The position numbers and the translations under genes were made by a program. This document shows, piece by piece, positions 42,189 to 51,500 of a stretch of DNA of 64,000 nucleotides. The stretch covers positions 1-64,000 of the forward strand of contig WTGN01000081.1 in NCBI GenBank assembly GCA_011523545.1, written 5' to 3'. Each line of letters starts with the position of its first letter. Position 1 is the first letter of the stretch. This DNA is from Chloroflexota bacterium (GTDB taxonomy: Bacteria > Chloroflexota > Anaerolineae > Aggregatilineales > Phototrophicaceae). A model generated the notes under the pieces. The model ran no database searches, was not told where the DNA came from, and was given only the letters and a program-made list of their open reading frames with translations.

Positions 42189-43306
42189 ATGCCGCTTTGT
42201 ATGCGCTACCGACCGACCATATCAAATCCTACCTTCTACGTTCTGGTTGGCAAATTGTCAACAGAAACGAACGTTGCTACGTTTTTGAAGGCTATGAAGA
42301 CGCTAATGGTCAACCATTTGAAATTGTCTTGCCAGTAAACGAAGACGCCCCTGATTATCCCGTATATGTTGAGCATTCTGTACGCATCTTGTCGGCGTTG
42401 ACAGACCAGTCTCTTGAATCGGTTGCCAATAACTTGATTCTATTTGATCGTGACATCCTGACGATAGAAGTCGATTCAAGATCCGTAGACAATGCCGCCA
42501 TGCAGATGCCCCCGATCAAACGACTCATAGGCCATTCGGCTAACATGGAACGTAGCCTTAAGCCGTATTTCAATCAGTATTACTTAGAAGCCAGAAAAAT
42601 GCTCAAGCACTTTGAAATACATCAGCGGGATAATGGAAGCGTAAGCTATCATGTTGAATCACAAGTCGGAGAAATAGAACCATATCAAAAGCTGCTGTTC
42701 CGCGACCCTGAAGATCCTGGGGAAAAGTTTCCGCTGCAAAGGCGTGTCATGGAGCGTATCGCAACTGGCCTAATAGATCTGGAGAATTCAGTAAGGGACC
42801 AAGACCCACATGCACTTATTGAGGGTATCGCGGACGGTTTCAACGCCAACATGTGTAATGCTATGTTGGAAATCTCAAAGTACTCACCTAGCCCGGTTCA
42901 ATACAATATAGACTGGTCAAGAAAACTACCCGCCCCACAAGGAGTAAGAGACGCGAGAAACGTTCTTGTTGAGCGTCCGCATCTCGAATACTTGAAGAGT
43001 GCCTGCGACAAGCTGAAACAGCGAAAGCCACGGTTTCAAAGGATTGAGGGGCGTGTTATAGGATTGAGCTCTAAAGTTGACCCGCAGAGCGACGACGCTG
43101 AAAAAAATGAGCGTTCAATAGTAGTTTTAAGGACCGATCGTAGGGGATCAGGTCGAAAGCTTTGGATCAATCTCGGTAAAGACGACTACATAACTGCGCA
43201 TAAGGCTCACCTAGACTGGGCAACAGTCTCGGTCGAAGGTACTGCCATTAATCGACGCGCTGGCTGGCAACTAGCCGACCCGCAGGAATTCAAAATCCTT
43301 CGATAG
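42185..43306 (+). CDS. Unknown protein coupled to the DUF4365-like gene, AT-rich island gene 2
   Basis: A 373-residue protein I do not recognise. Its ATG overlaps the upstream stop, so the two are translationally coupled. Residues about 1-90 are alpha/beta ('SYLLRSGWQIVNRNERCYVFEG', shown in part; 'PFEIVLPVNEDAPDYPVYVEH'). Residues about 90-260 are mainly helical. About 285-373 look like a small beta barrel: 'RIEGRVIGLSSKVDP', 'RSIVVLRTDRRGSGRKLWINL', shown in part, and 'VSVEGTAINRRAGWQLADP', reminiscent of OB or S1-like folds. No catalytic motif or membrane segment is seen. It could be the sensor, specificity or antidote partner of the putative nuclease. Composition shows the same AT-rich, foreign character. 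Confidence 0.65.
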   Translation: MNAALYALPTDHIKSYLLRSGWQIVNRNERCYVFEGYEDANGQPFEIVLPVNEDAPDYPVYVEHSVRILSALTDQSLESVANNLILFDRDILTIEVDSRSVDNAAMQMPPIKRLIGHSANMERSLKPYFNQYYLEARKMLKHFEIHQRDNGSVSYHVESQVGEIEPYQKLLFRDPEDPGEKFPLQRRVMERIATGLIDLENSVRDQDPHALIEGIADGFNANMCNAMLEISKYSPSPVQYNIDWSRKLPAPQGVRDARNVLVERPHLEYLKSACDKLKQRKPRFQRIEGRVIGLSSKVDPQSDDAEKNERSIVVLRTDRRGSGRKLWINLGKDDYITAHKAHLDWATVSVEGTAINRRAGWQLADPQEFKILR

Positions 43307-43328
43307 CAATGGCGCAAGAGCTTCACCC

Positions 43329-44462
43329 TCACCCACCCAACTTATCAAACGCAGCCCGCCGAGCCTGCGCAGCCGCCAGCTGCTGAGCTTGCAGCTTGCG
43401 CGTCAACGCCGCCAAGTCATCCGCAAGCGGCATCAGGTCGATGCGGTTGGCTGAATTGATGGTCTCCACCCATTCGGCGCGCAGGGCGTCGATGCCATGC
43501 AGGGCGCCGGCGATCGCCCCGCCCATTCCAGCAATGGAATCGTTGTCGCGGCCGTAGTTGGTCGCGCCCATGATGGTGCCTTCGAAGTCGCTGCCGGTGA
43601 CGACCAGGAAGCCGAGGGCGACCGGCACTTCTTCGATGCTGTGGGAGCGGCTGGGCGTCCAATCGTCGCTGGCGTTGCCGCGTTCGCTCTTGGCGTCATC
43701 GGGCGAGGTGTCGAACTCGCGCATGACATCGCGCAGGGGGGCGATGGCTTCCTTCCAGTCGGTCAGGGTGCTGGCTTTGTCGGCGATGGCGGCGATGCAA
43801 TCGGCGGTGCCTTCTTTGGCGACGCTGAGGGCGGCGTCGATGATGGAGCTGACCGACGCGTCGGGCTTGAAGGCTTCGGCGACGCAGGCTGCCTGGACGG
43901 CGGCCGCTTCCAGCCCGAAGCTGACCTGGTGCGGGCTGAGCACATCGACCGCTTCCCGATAGGCGCCGAGTGGATCGCAGGCGTTGATGATGCCGATGGG
44001 CGCGGCGTACATGGCGGCGCCGCAGTTGACCATGTTGCCGACGCCGGCGTATCGCGGGTCGGCATTGGCCAGCCACCGTATGAAGAGCCATTTTTCGGGA
44101 TAGAACAGTCGCTCGGCCAGCGGCATCTCCCGCCCGCGATCGGGGATCCAGCGGCTCTCATAGCCGATCATGGGGCCGATGCGGCGGAAATATTCGTGGG
44201 CGTCGAGGTGGTCGCCATGTTCGATGTAGCAGCGGCTGAGCAACTGCACCATGTGGCTGTCGTCGGTGTAACGGCCATCGCCGCGGCCGCTGCTGTCGTT
44301 GGGCGCGTCCCAGGCTTCGACCAGGTCGGTGATGTAGCCGTAGCGCGCGCGAATCTCGGCGGGCATGCGCCACTCGGCGACGCCGCCCATGGCATCGCCA
44401 ATCGCGCCGCCGTAGAGGCAACCTTGCACTTTTTTCAGAAGGAGATCGGGTTTATCGGTCAT
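43329..44462 (-). CDS. ADP-ribosylglycohydrolase family protein
   Basis: A 377-residue hydrolase removing ADP-ribose from proteins or small molecules using a two-magnesium site. Metal-binding motifs are 'GAIGDAMGG' near the N-terminus, 'YTDDSHM' (the TDDT-type motif, with Ser replacing Thr) and the C-terminal 'GRDNDSIAGMGGAIAGALHG' (GGDTD-type). Start at the ATG complementary to 44460-44462 with AAAGGAG upstream. It converges with the AT-rich two-gene island, leaving only 22 bp, but its GC content is that of the host, so it is probably unrelated. Homologues are often found next to sugar catabolism or nucleoside kinase genes. Confidence 0.88.
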   Translation of the reverse strand: MTDKPDLLLKKVQGCLYGGAIGDAMGGVAEWRMPAEIRARYGYITDLVEAWDAPNDSSGRGDGRYTDDSHMVQLLSRCYIEHGDHLDAHEYFRRIGPMIGYESRWIPDRGREMPLAERLFYPEKWLFIRWLANADPRYAGVGNMVNCGAAMYAAPIGIINACDPLGAYREAVDVLSPHQVSFGLEAAAVQAACVAEAFKPDASVSSIIDAALSVAKEGTADCIAAIADKASTLTDWKEAIAPLRDVMREFDTSPDDAKSERGNASDDWTPSRSHSIEEVPVALGFLVVTGSDFEGTIMGATNYGRDNDSIAGMGGAIAGALHGIDALRAEWVETINSANRIDLMPLADDLAALTRKLQAQQLAAAQARRAAFDKLGG

Positions 44463-44498
44463 CAGGTTTCGCTCCTTTTCACGCATCCCAGCAATAAT

Positions 44499-44574
44499 TG
44501 TAGGGGCGACCTACCAGGTCGCCCGCCTACCAACCCGCTATTTTTTTCGGGCCATATGATATATCGCCCCTACT
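44499..44574. repeat. Paired-hairpin TGTAGGGGCG element
   Basis: A 76-bp unit: left hairpin ACCT/AGGT, right hairpin (CATATGATATATCGCCCC) with a partly lost left arm. It lies between two genes on the minus strand. Confidence 0.75.
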
Positions 44575-44600
44575 TGACGGCGATTTTGCCAGCACCCTTT

Positions 44601-45686
44601 TCACATAAAGCGCACGGAATAGACGACCGCCAGGTTGTTCGTCAGGCAGCGCCAGTTGTCGCCGCGGTCATCGGAGACATAGAAGTTGCCGGCGGTGGTG
44701 CCGAAGGCCAGGGTATCGCCGGATTTATCAAGCGCGTGGCGGAAGACGAGATCGTAGCAGTGCTGCTGGGGCAAGCCAGCGCGCAGGTCCTGCCAGGTTT
44801 CGCCGCCGTCTTCGGTCCGGCAGATGACCAGGGCGCGCTCGATCGGCACGCGATACTCGGCGCTGACCGCCGGCGCCACCCAGGCGACGCGCTCGTCCTG
44901 GTCGTCGACAGCCAGCGCAAAGCCGAAGCCGGCCGGTCCGCCATTTTTGTCCGAGATATCGTGCCACTGTTGGCCGCTGTCGTCGCTGCGGAAGATGCCG
45001 CAGTGGTTCTGCTGCCAGAGCACATCGGGATTCGACGGGCTGGCGAGGATGATGTGGGGGTCGTGGCCGTGCTCATGATGGGGATCGGGCAGATAATCGG
45101 CATAGAGCCCGCGGTTGCGCGCCGCCCAGCTTTCGCCGCCGTTCCGGCTGACATAGACGCCGCCGACGCTGATGCCGATGGTCAGGCTGCGGCTGTCGCG
45201 CGGGTCGACCTGGATAGCGACTGTGCCGGGATGATCGCGGCCGGCGCCGAACCAGTGCGTATTACTGGGGTGATGCCAAAGCGTCTCGACCAGTTGAAAG
45301 GAATCGCCGCCGTCATCGCTGGCGAAGAGGCCGCCGGGGTCGGTGCCGACATAGAGGCGGTTCGGTTCATCGACGCCGCCGGGCTCGATCAGCCAGATGT
45401 AGTTGGTTTTCGCGTCTATGCTGAAATCGGGCGGGCAGGCCGCGCCTTCGTAATATTTCGGCGCTTCGACTTCTTCCCAGCTCGCGCCCAGATCACGCGA
45501 GCGGTGCAGCTTGCCGCCCCAATGCCCATGATCGAGGCTGACCCAGAGGGTGTCGGTACGCGGATCGCGGAAGGCGTAGACGACCGGTATCGCTTCGAAA
45601 TGGGCCGATTCGACTTGCCATTCGCCGCCATTGCGACTCATGATGAGCAAGCCCTTGCGTGTGCCGACGAGGAGTTTGTTGTGCAT
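44601..45686 (-). CDS. BNR/Asp-box beta-propeller protein (sialidase-like fold)
   Basis: A 361-residue soluble protein with six Asp-box turns readable as S/T-x-D-x-G-x-x-W/F: 'SRDLGASW', 'SDDGGDSF', 'SRNGGESW', 'SDDSGQQW', 'TEDGGETW' and 'SDDRGDNW', spaced as in a six- or seven-bladed propeller. It begins 'LLVGTRKGLLIM', typical of a group often labelled exo-sialidase or WD40/YVTN-like. It has no signal peptide, and the sialidase catalytic Arg triad was not identified, so hydrolase activity is doubtful. The MoaD/ThiS-like gene lies 125 bp upstream on the same strand, a pairing that suggests a joint role. Confidence 0.82.
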   Translation of the reverse strand: MHNKLLVGTRKGLLIMSRNGGEWQVESAHFEAIPVVYAFRDPRTDTLWVSLDHGHWGGKLHRSRDLGASWEEVEAPKYYEGAACPPDFSIDAKTNYIWLIEPGGVDEPNRLYVGTDPGGLFASDDGGDSFQLVETLWHHPSNTHWFGAGRDHPGTVAIQVDPRDSRSLTIGISVGGVYVSRNGGESWAARNRGLYADYLPDPHHEHGHDPHIILASPSNPDVLWQQNHCGIFRSDDSGQQWHDISDKNGGPAGFGFALAVDDQDERVAWVAPAVSAEYRVPIERALVICRTEDGGETWQDLRAGLPQQHCYDLVFRHALDKSGDTLAFGTTAGNFYVSDDRGDNWRCLTNNLAVVYSVRFM

Positions 45687-45708
45687 TTAACCCCTCCCCC
45701 GGCCTTGG

Positions 45709-45764
45709 CCCCTCTCGGTCTCCCCGCTTAACGGGGAGAAGGTTTCCATTGCAATGGAGAGGGG
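45709..45764. repeat. Nested palindrome able to form a three-way junction
   Basis: An outer stem CCCCTCT/AGAGGGG encloses two complete hairpins: TCTCCCCG-CTTAA-CGGGGAGA (8-bp perfect stem) and CCATTGCAATGG (perfect palindrome). It sits between the MoaD/ThiS-like gene and the beta-propeller gene, so it would be in their shared mRNA. It resembles no other repeat family in the window as a whole. Confidence 0.7.
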
Positions 45765-45811
45765 TGACTCTTTGATGCGGAAGGCAGTCGATTGAAGATT
45801 CGACAATTGTG

Positions 45812-46084
45812 TTAGCCTCCTGATAAAGCCTGTACGATGAAGATTCGGGTATTGGCGGAGACGCGGTCGGTGAGCGCCACCTTATCGCGCAGGAGTTCAT
45901 CGCCGACGAAGATATTGACGTGTTTGCGCAGGGCGCCTTGTTCATCGATGATGTAATCGCCCAGCCCGCGCCAGCGCTCGTCTACCGCGGCGACGATCTC
46001 GGCGACGGTGGCGGCTTCGATCTCGCAGGGGCAGAGGTCGGGGAAGAAGCGTTTGAGATTGGGTGTGAATTTCACCTGTGCCAT
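45812..46084 (-). CDS. MoaD/ThiS family ubiquitin-like sulfur-carrier protein
   Basis: A 90-residue beta-grasp protein ending in Gly-Gly ('FIVQALSGG'), the terminus that is adenylated and thiocarboxylated in sulfur carriers for molybdopterin or thiamine synthesis. Internal features are 'FTPNLKRFFPDL', 'TVAEIVAAVDERW', 'LRKHVNIFVGDE' and 'TRIFIV'. No molybdopterin or thiamine biosynthesis gene is in the window. The gene is instead followed by the Asp-box propeller gene on the same strand, so it may serve another sulfur-transfer or conjugation pathway. Start supported by GGGAGCG upstream. Confidence 0.85.
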   Translation of the reverse strand: MAQVKFTPNLKRFFPDLCPCEIEAATVAEIVAAVDERWRGLGDYIIDEQGALRKHVNIFVGDELLRDKVALTDRVSANTRIFIVQALSGG

Positions 46085-46159
46085 GGCGCGCTCCCTTCGC
46101 TGCTGGGCATAGATTAGAACGGACGTGAGGCGGGGTTGTCAAGGATTTGTCATGGAGGC

Positions 46160-46241
46160 TGAAGGGGCGGCCAAGCGGGTCGCTCGTCGCAGTCAAAGCG
46201 ATCAAGTGCGTAGTCGGGCGACTTGATAAGTCGCCCCTACA
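46160..46241. repeat. Paired-hairpin TGTAGGGGCG element
   Basis: An 82-bp unit with a decayed left hairpin (GAAGGGGCGGCC) and an intact right hairpin (ACTT/AAGT) ending CGCCCCTACA. Confidence 0.7.
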
Positions 46242-46294
46242 ATGCTAGTCCGGTACCGAGCCATGACAACTCAGCGGCGACTAAAGGAAAAATC

Positions 46295-46556
46295 TGTAGG
46301 GGCGAGCCGGCGGCTCGCCCGTACACGCCATAAATTCATGACATGGCTTGCTGCCGTTCGACAGCGCAAGCGGGCGATTCAGCGCCGCGCGTAGACACGG
46401 CGGGGCAATCGTCCTTTCAGCGTCGCTTGTGGGAAAACAATACATCTCTCGGTGAACTCTGTGCGTTCCTCAGTTCCTCTGTGGTGAAACTATAGAATTC
46501 TGCTTCTAGTCGAACGGTCAGCATTGTACCAGCCACTACCGGACAGGCCTTACACG
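46295..46556. repeat. Long intergenic repeat, copy A
   Basis: About 260 bp that match, in order along the whole length, the segment at 52018-52256. Shared blocks include the hairpin start, 'TTCGACAGCGCAAGCGGGCG', 'CAGTTCCTCTGTGGTGAA' and 'CCAGCCACTACCGGACAGGC' (compared with the other copy, several mismatches each). It contains both a TGTAGGGGCG hairpin and a CTCTGTGG-type repeat, so those two families may be parts of one larger element. Confidence 0.7.
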
Positions 46557-46573
46557 TTTCCCGCTGGGCGTGG

Positions 46574-47536
46574 TTATAGCTGGTAGCCGCGGCTGTAGAA
46601 GTCCTTGAGCAGCTCGCCCAGGTAGTCATGGAAGCGTTTCTTGGGATCAAATACATCCAGCGCTTGAATTTGCACCGTCTGACAGAACACCTCTTCTCTG
46701 AAACGCTCGAAGGCGGTGCCATAAGCCCAACCTTCCTTATCGCGGTAGATATGACAAGCCTCATGCACGAGCACGCCGGCCAGCCAGACTAGGGCGTCAT
46801 CCAGATTGGCGTTGTTGTGGAGATAAGCATGGTTTGGCGGCAAATGAAACACTCTCAAGTTTACATTGACGCCTGCGATGCCGCCGGGAACTTCGCTGAT
46901 TGTTTTCAGTTCCTTGATCGTGTAGGCATACCAGGACAGCGCCCTGGACTTGAGCAGGTCAAGCGCGGCTTCGACCTGGGCGACAAACCGCGCACCGCCG
47001 ATTATGCGCACATCGGGATGTTTGCATTGATTGCGCTGATAGGCGAGGTAACCGCGCTGCCAGTCTTGATCGCTCGCGCATCGCAAGGAGCCGAAACAGC
47101 AGTTGTCAACGCTGGGCGCGCTTTGGCTCGCGGATGATTTCGGGCTGGCCGGGATTGGCTGGACCGCGCATTGCTGGTTCTGGAAAGCCCAGTAGCCGCT
47201 TTCCCATTCTTCCTGCGAGCTGCACTGGCGGTCCAGGAAGCAGCAATTGTCGATGTCGGCGCCGGCCGCGCGTTGGTCGCCATGTACGCGGCTGTGACGC
47301 ACCCAGCTCGCCATCCACAATTCGCGCCCGTTTCTGTTGATCCTCAGCCAGCGCCCGCGTCGGCCGGTGACCTGGAGGACATCCCCAGCCGGCGCTGTTT
47401 CGACCCAGTCTTGATCCAGGCCCGGGCCGTTGCGCAAGTTGGTGTTGGCTTCGGTGCGAATGCTGTAATCCTGCGCCCAGGCCGGGTTGATGAGCAAGCA
47501 CAGCGCTATCGCGACGGCGATCAACTTGGCTTTCAT
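46574..47536 (-). CDS. Secreted SH3b protein with two Cys motifs and a HEACH metallopeptidase-like domain
   Basis: A 320-residue exported protein. Signal peptide at 1-22 (ending PAWAQ). Residues about 25-85 are a bacterial SH3 domain ('NTNLRNGPGLDQDWVETAPAG', shown in part; 'RRGRWLRINRNGRELWMASWV'). Two copies of a Cys motif follow, NCCF-x5-C ... W-x-x-GY-x-A-x3-QC, at 98-123 and 145-171. The C-terminal domain contains 'VLVHEACHIYRDKEG' with a HExxH zinc motif at 258-262 and a possible third ligand Glu in 'FREEVFC' (281-282). A wall- or peptide-binding zinc peptidase is a reasonable reading. Start ATG complementary to 47534-47536. Divergent from another Cys-motif protein. Confidence 0.72.
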   Translation of the reverse strand: MKAKLIAVAIALCLLINPAWAQDYSIRTEANTNLRNGPGLDQDWVETAPAGDVLQVTGRRGRWLRINRNGRELWMASWVRHSRVHGDQRAAGADIDNCCFLDRQCSSQEEWESGYWAFQNQQCAVQPIPASPKSSASQSAPSVDNCCFGSLRCASDQDWQRGYLAYQRNQCKHPDVRIIGGARFVAQVEAALDLLKSRALSWYAYTIKELKTISEVPGGIAGVNVNLRVFHLPPNHAYLHNNANLDDALVWLAGVLVHEACHIYRDKEGWAYGTAFERFREEVFCQTVQIQALDVFDPKKRFHDYLGELLKDFYSRGYQL

Positions 47537-47800
47537 CGTGTTGCCTCTGTTTGTCATAGCGCCAGTAATATAGCGCGGTGGCGGGCTGCAAGCAAAATGT
47601 GGGCGCTACGGGCGCGGTATTCTTCTTTACCTCCGAGGGCGCCGCGTTAAGCGAGTTAACCATAATCCACTCAATCGCTTCAATTTATGCACAATACATG
47701 AATTTGTCTCAGTTTTTTCGTAAGATGTGTCTAAAGCATGTCGTCTTAGTGCAGGCTAACCAAGCTGACTTCGTAATCGAGCTACTGAAAGCGAGCTGAA

Positions 47801-48340
47801 ATGAAACACATCGTAATCTTCATCGTAGCCTGCCTACCCGCGCTGTTGCCGGCGAGCGCGGCGAAGGCGTCCCAATTCACCGGCAACACCTGTAATGAAG
47901 AAGGCGCGAATTGCCAATCCCATGAAGACTGGGTTTACGGTTGGTGCGAAGCGGCGGTCGCGGCTGGCGTCTTCATCGGCACCGCGGATCAGTGCGTCCA
48001 GCCTGGCGGCGGTGGCGGCCAGCTAGTGGAAAATACGCAAAATCAGAACCCGACCAGCAGCGATTCCGATTCGGGGCAAAGCAGCAACCGCCGGAAAAGC
48101 GAGCAGCGGCAAGAGCGCGCAACTGAGCAAGCCAATGACAACGCCAATGACAACAATGAACAGGCAAAACTGGAATACGACCAGACTTGCACCGGCGCCG
48201 ACTGCGATTCAGAGCAGGACACGGTCTCGGGTAACAGCGATAACGCCAGCAGTATAACGTGCCTCTATTGGCGGGTGAGGAGAAGCGACCCGACTAACTT
48301 TGTTTGCGCCGCCAGGCCAGGATTTACATCGAAATACTAG
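47801..48340 (+). CDS. Secreted Cys-rich protein with disordered linker
   Basis: A 179-residue exported protein of unknown function. Signal peptide about 1-22. Residues 28-66 carry a Cys motif ('NTCNEEGANCQSHEDWVYGW', then C ... 'TADQC') similar in spacing to those of the divergent SH3b protein (Cys, acidic/Gln, W, GW/GY, Ala, QC). After a poly-Gly turn, about 75 residues are rich in Asn, Asp, Ser, Gln and Glu and likely disordered. The end has further Cys pairs ('QTCTGADCDSEQD', 'SITCLYW', 'NFVCAARP'). Eight or more Cys suggest disulphides outside the cell. The start ATG follows the stretch 'GAGCTGAA'. Confidence 0.62.
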   Translation: MKHIVIFIVACLPALLPASAAKASQFTGNTCNEEGANCQSHEDWVYGWCEAAVAAGVFIGTADQCVQPGGGGGQLVENTQNQNPTSSDSDSGQSSNRRKSEQRQERATEQANDNANDNNEQAKLEYDQTCTGADCDSEQDTVSGNSDNASSITCLYWRVRRSDPTNFVCAARPGFTSKY

Positions 48341-48473
48341 GGACAGGCTTGGAATGTCCTGATATCGCGCTGATCGAAAGTCGCGAAGCCATTTGCCGAA
48401 TAGGCGTTCCGCAATGGTCGTGGCACGGCCGTCGACCATGGCCGGACGACACGGCGGCGCCAGTGATTTGCAG

Positions 48474-48499
48474 CGGGCGACCTGACAAGTCGCCTCTAC
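48474..48499. repeat. Single TGTAGGGGCG-family hairpin
   Basis: GGGCGACCTGACAAGTCGCC, an imperfect copy upstream of the large propeller gene. Confidence 0.6.
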
Positions 48500-48578
48500 C
48501 GCTGCTCTTCAGTGGTGAATCGAAATGCGCCGCGCTACAATATCCCATCACTCTCGACCAAGCTCAAAGGAACACCCC

Positions 48579-51500
48579 ATGACCGATTCCAAGTTCGCTG
48601 GACTAGCCGAATTCCGCTGCATCGGGCCCTTCCGCGGCGGGCGCGTGGTCGCTGTCGCCGGCGACCCGCGCGATATGAACACCTTCTACTTCGGCGGCGT
48701 CTGCGGCGGCGTCTGGAAGACTACTGACGCCGGGCAATACTGGGAGAACATCAGCGACGGCTATTTCACGTCGTCTTCGATTGGCGCGCTGGAAGTGGCG
48801 CCGGCCGACCCCAACGTCATCTACGCCGGCACGGGCGAAACCACCATCCGCATTGATGTCTCCATCGGTGATGGCATCTACAAATCGACCGATGCCGGGC
48901 GCAGCTGGAAGCACCTCGGCCTGAAGGACACGCGCCAGATCGCCAAGATCCGCAGTCATCCGCAGAATGCCGATCTGGTTTATGCGGCTGTCTTTGGTCA
49001 CGCCTTCGGGCCGAACCCGGAGCGCGGCGTTTACCGCTCGAAGGATGGCGGCGAGAGTTGGGAAAACGTCCTGCACGTCAGCGACAAGTCGGGCGCCATC
49101 GACCTGACAATCGACAAGAACAACCCGCGCGTCATCTACGCCGCGTTCTGGGAAGCCTATCGAAACTTCTGGAATATCTCATCCGGCGGCGAGGGCAGCG
49201 GTATCTGGCGCTCGCTGGATGGCGGCGACAGCTGGGAGAACATCAGCGCGAACAAGGGCCTGCCCAAGGGTTTGTTGGGCAAGATCGGACTGGCGGCGTC
49301 GCCCGCGCAGCCGGGGCGCGTCTGGGCGATCATTGAGAATCAGCCTGATGGCGGCATCTACCGCAGCGATGATTATGGCGACACCTGGGTGGTCGGCAGC
49401 AAGGACAACCGCTTCATCTCGCGCGCCTGGTATTATATGCACCTGACTGCCGACCCGCTGGACGCCAACACGGTTTACATTAACAACCTCAACTTCTGGA
49501 AATCGACCGACGGCGGCCACAACTTCACGGAAATCACGACGCCGCATGGCGACGATCACGACCTGTGGATCAACCCGAGCCAGAACAAGGTCATGATCCA
49601 CGGCAACGACGGCGGCGCCTGCGTCTCGCTGAATGGCGGGCTTTCCTGGTCGAGCATTTACAACCAGCCGACAGCGCAGATTTACCACCTCGATGTCGAC
49701 AGCAACGAACCCTATTACGTCTATGGGACGCAGCAGGACAATTCCAGCTTGCGCGTGCCCAGCCGCAGCCGCTACTCGTCGATCATGTGGGAGGACTGCG
49801 ATATCACCGGCTCGGGCGAAAGCGGCTATATCGCGGTCGATCCGGCGGATTCGAACATCGTCTATGTCGGCGCGATCGGCAGCTCGGCCGGCGGCGGCAA
49901 TTGCCTGCAGCGTTACGACCATCGCAGTCAGCAGATCCGGCTGATATCGACCTGGCCGCGCAGCTCGACCGGCTTGGGCGCCGGGGCGGACAAGTACCGC
50001 TTCGCCTGGACCTACCCCATCGTCTTCTCGCCGCATGACAGCAGAACACTCTATATCGGCGGCAACCAGATTCTGAAGACGACCGACGAGGGGCAGAGCT
50101 GGGCGGAGATCAGCCCCGATTTGACCAGGGCGGATCCGGAAACGCTCAAACCTTCGGGCGGGCCGATCAATCGGGACGCGGTCGGCGCTGAACATTATGC
50201 GACCGTGTATACTCTGGCGGAATCGCCCCATGAGCCGGGCGTCATCTGGGCCGGCTCGGATGATGGCTTGCTGCATATCACGAAGGACGGCGGCCAGAAC
50301 TGGGCGAATATCACGCCGACCACTGACCAACGCCTCCCCCAGCCCCTCCCCGAAGCATCAGATGCCCACCATAGAGATGGTGGGAGGGGAGCACAAATCC
50401 AGCCTCCCCCTGTTACCACGGAGGGACCGACGGGGGTAGACACGCGGATGATGTTCACAATGATCGAGCCGTCGGCGCATGATGCCGCGACTGCTTACGT
50501 GACCGCCACCCGCTACAAGAACGACGATTACGCGCCCTATGTCTTCAAGACGACCGATTATGGCGCGAGCTGGTCCTTGATTGTCCAGGGCATCGCTGAC
50601 GATCATTTCTGCCGCGTTCTGCGGGAAGATCCGTCTAGCGCGGGCCTGCTCTATCTCGGTACGGAGTTCGGCTTGTACATCTCTTTTGACGCCGGCGCGT
50701 CCTGGCAGCGCTTTCAGCTGAACTTGCCGATTTCGCCCATCTACGACTTGAAGATTAAGGGCGACGATCTGGTTGTGGCGACGCATGGGCGCTCGTTCTG
50801 GTTACTGGATGATGTGTCGGTTTTGCATCAGTTGGTCTCCAGTGAATCGGGCGACCCAATGGCTCGCCCCTACGGAGATCTCGAGGGGGAGGCGGCGCAT
50901 CTGCTGAAGCCGGCGACGACGGAGCGCTGGCTGCCGAAGATGTTCGAGGGCTTGTTCGAAAGCGGCGACGGCAAGCAATACATGAGCACGCTGGGCGCGG
51001 TCGCCGCTTATGTCAAAGAGGAGACGCCCGAGCATGGCGTCAAGTACACCTATCTCGACAGCGGGGTTAATCCGCCCAGCGGCGCGGTCATCACTTATTA
51101 TCTGCGCGAGAAGCCGGCAGCGACCATCACGCTGCGCATCGACGATGGCGCCGGCAATGAGGTGAAGACATTCAAGAGCCTGCACGCCGACGAGGAAGAA
51201 AAGGCGGCTGGTACTCGAACAGAGGAGACGCCAAAAGAACTGCGCATCCCGGCCAACGCCGGCTGGAATCGCTTCGTCTGGGATCTGCGCTATCCGGATG
51301 CGGCTAAAGTCGCCCCGCATGATGACCATCAGCAGGGTTTCATCAAGGGGCCGCACGCCGTGCCCGGCCGCTACCGCGTCACGCTGACGGTCGGCGACGA
51401 AGTTTTGAGTCAGGATTTCGAGATTGTGAAGGAAGCCGGCGTCACTGCGAGCCAGGCCGACCTGCAAGCGCAGTTTGACCTGCTGCTGAAGATACGCGAC

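Noticed and set aside
43329..44462. Including the ADP-ribosylglycohydrolase in the AT-rich defence-like island
   Set aside because: Its GC content and codon use match the host, it lies on the opposite strand, and its homologues are usually metabolic.
43497..45731. A 744-codon open frame running through two genes on the opposite strand
   Set aside because: It spans the ADP-ribosylglycohydrolase and propeller genes, both clearly real on the minus strand, and crosses an intergenic repeat.
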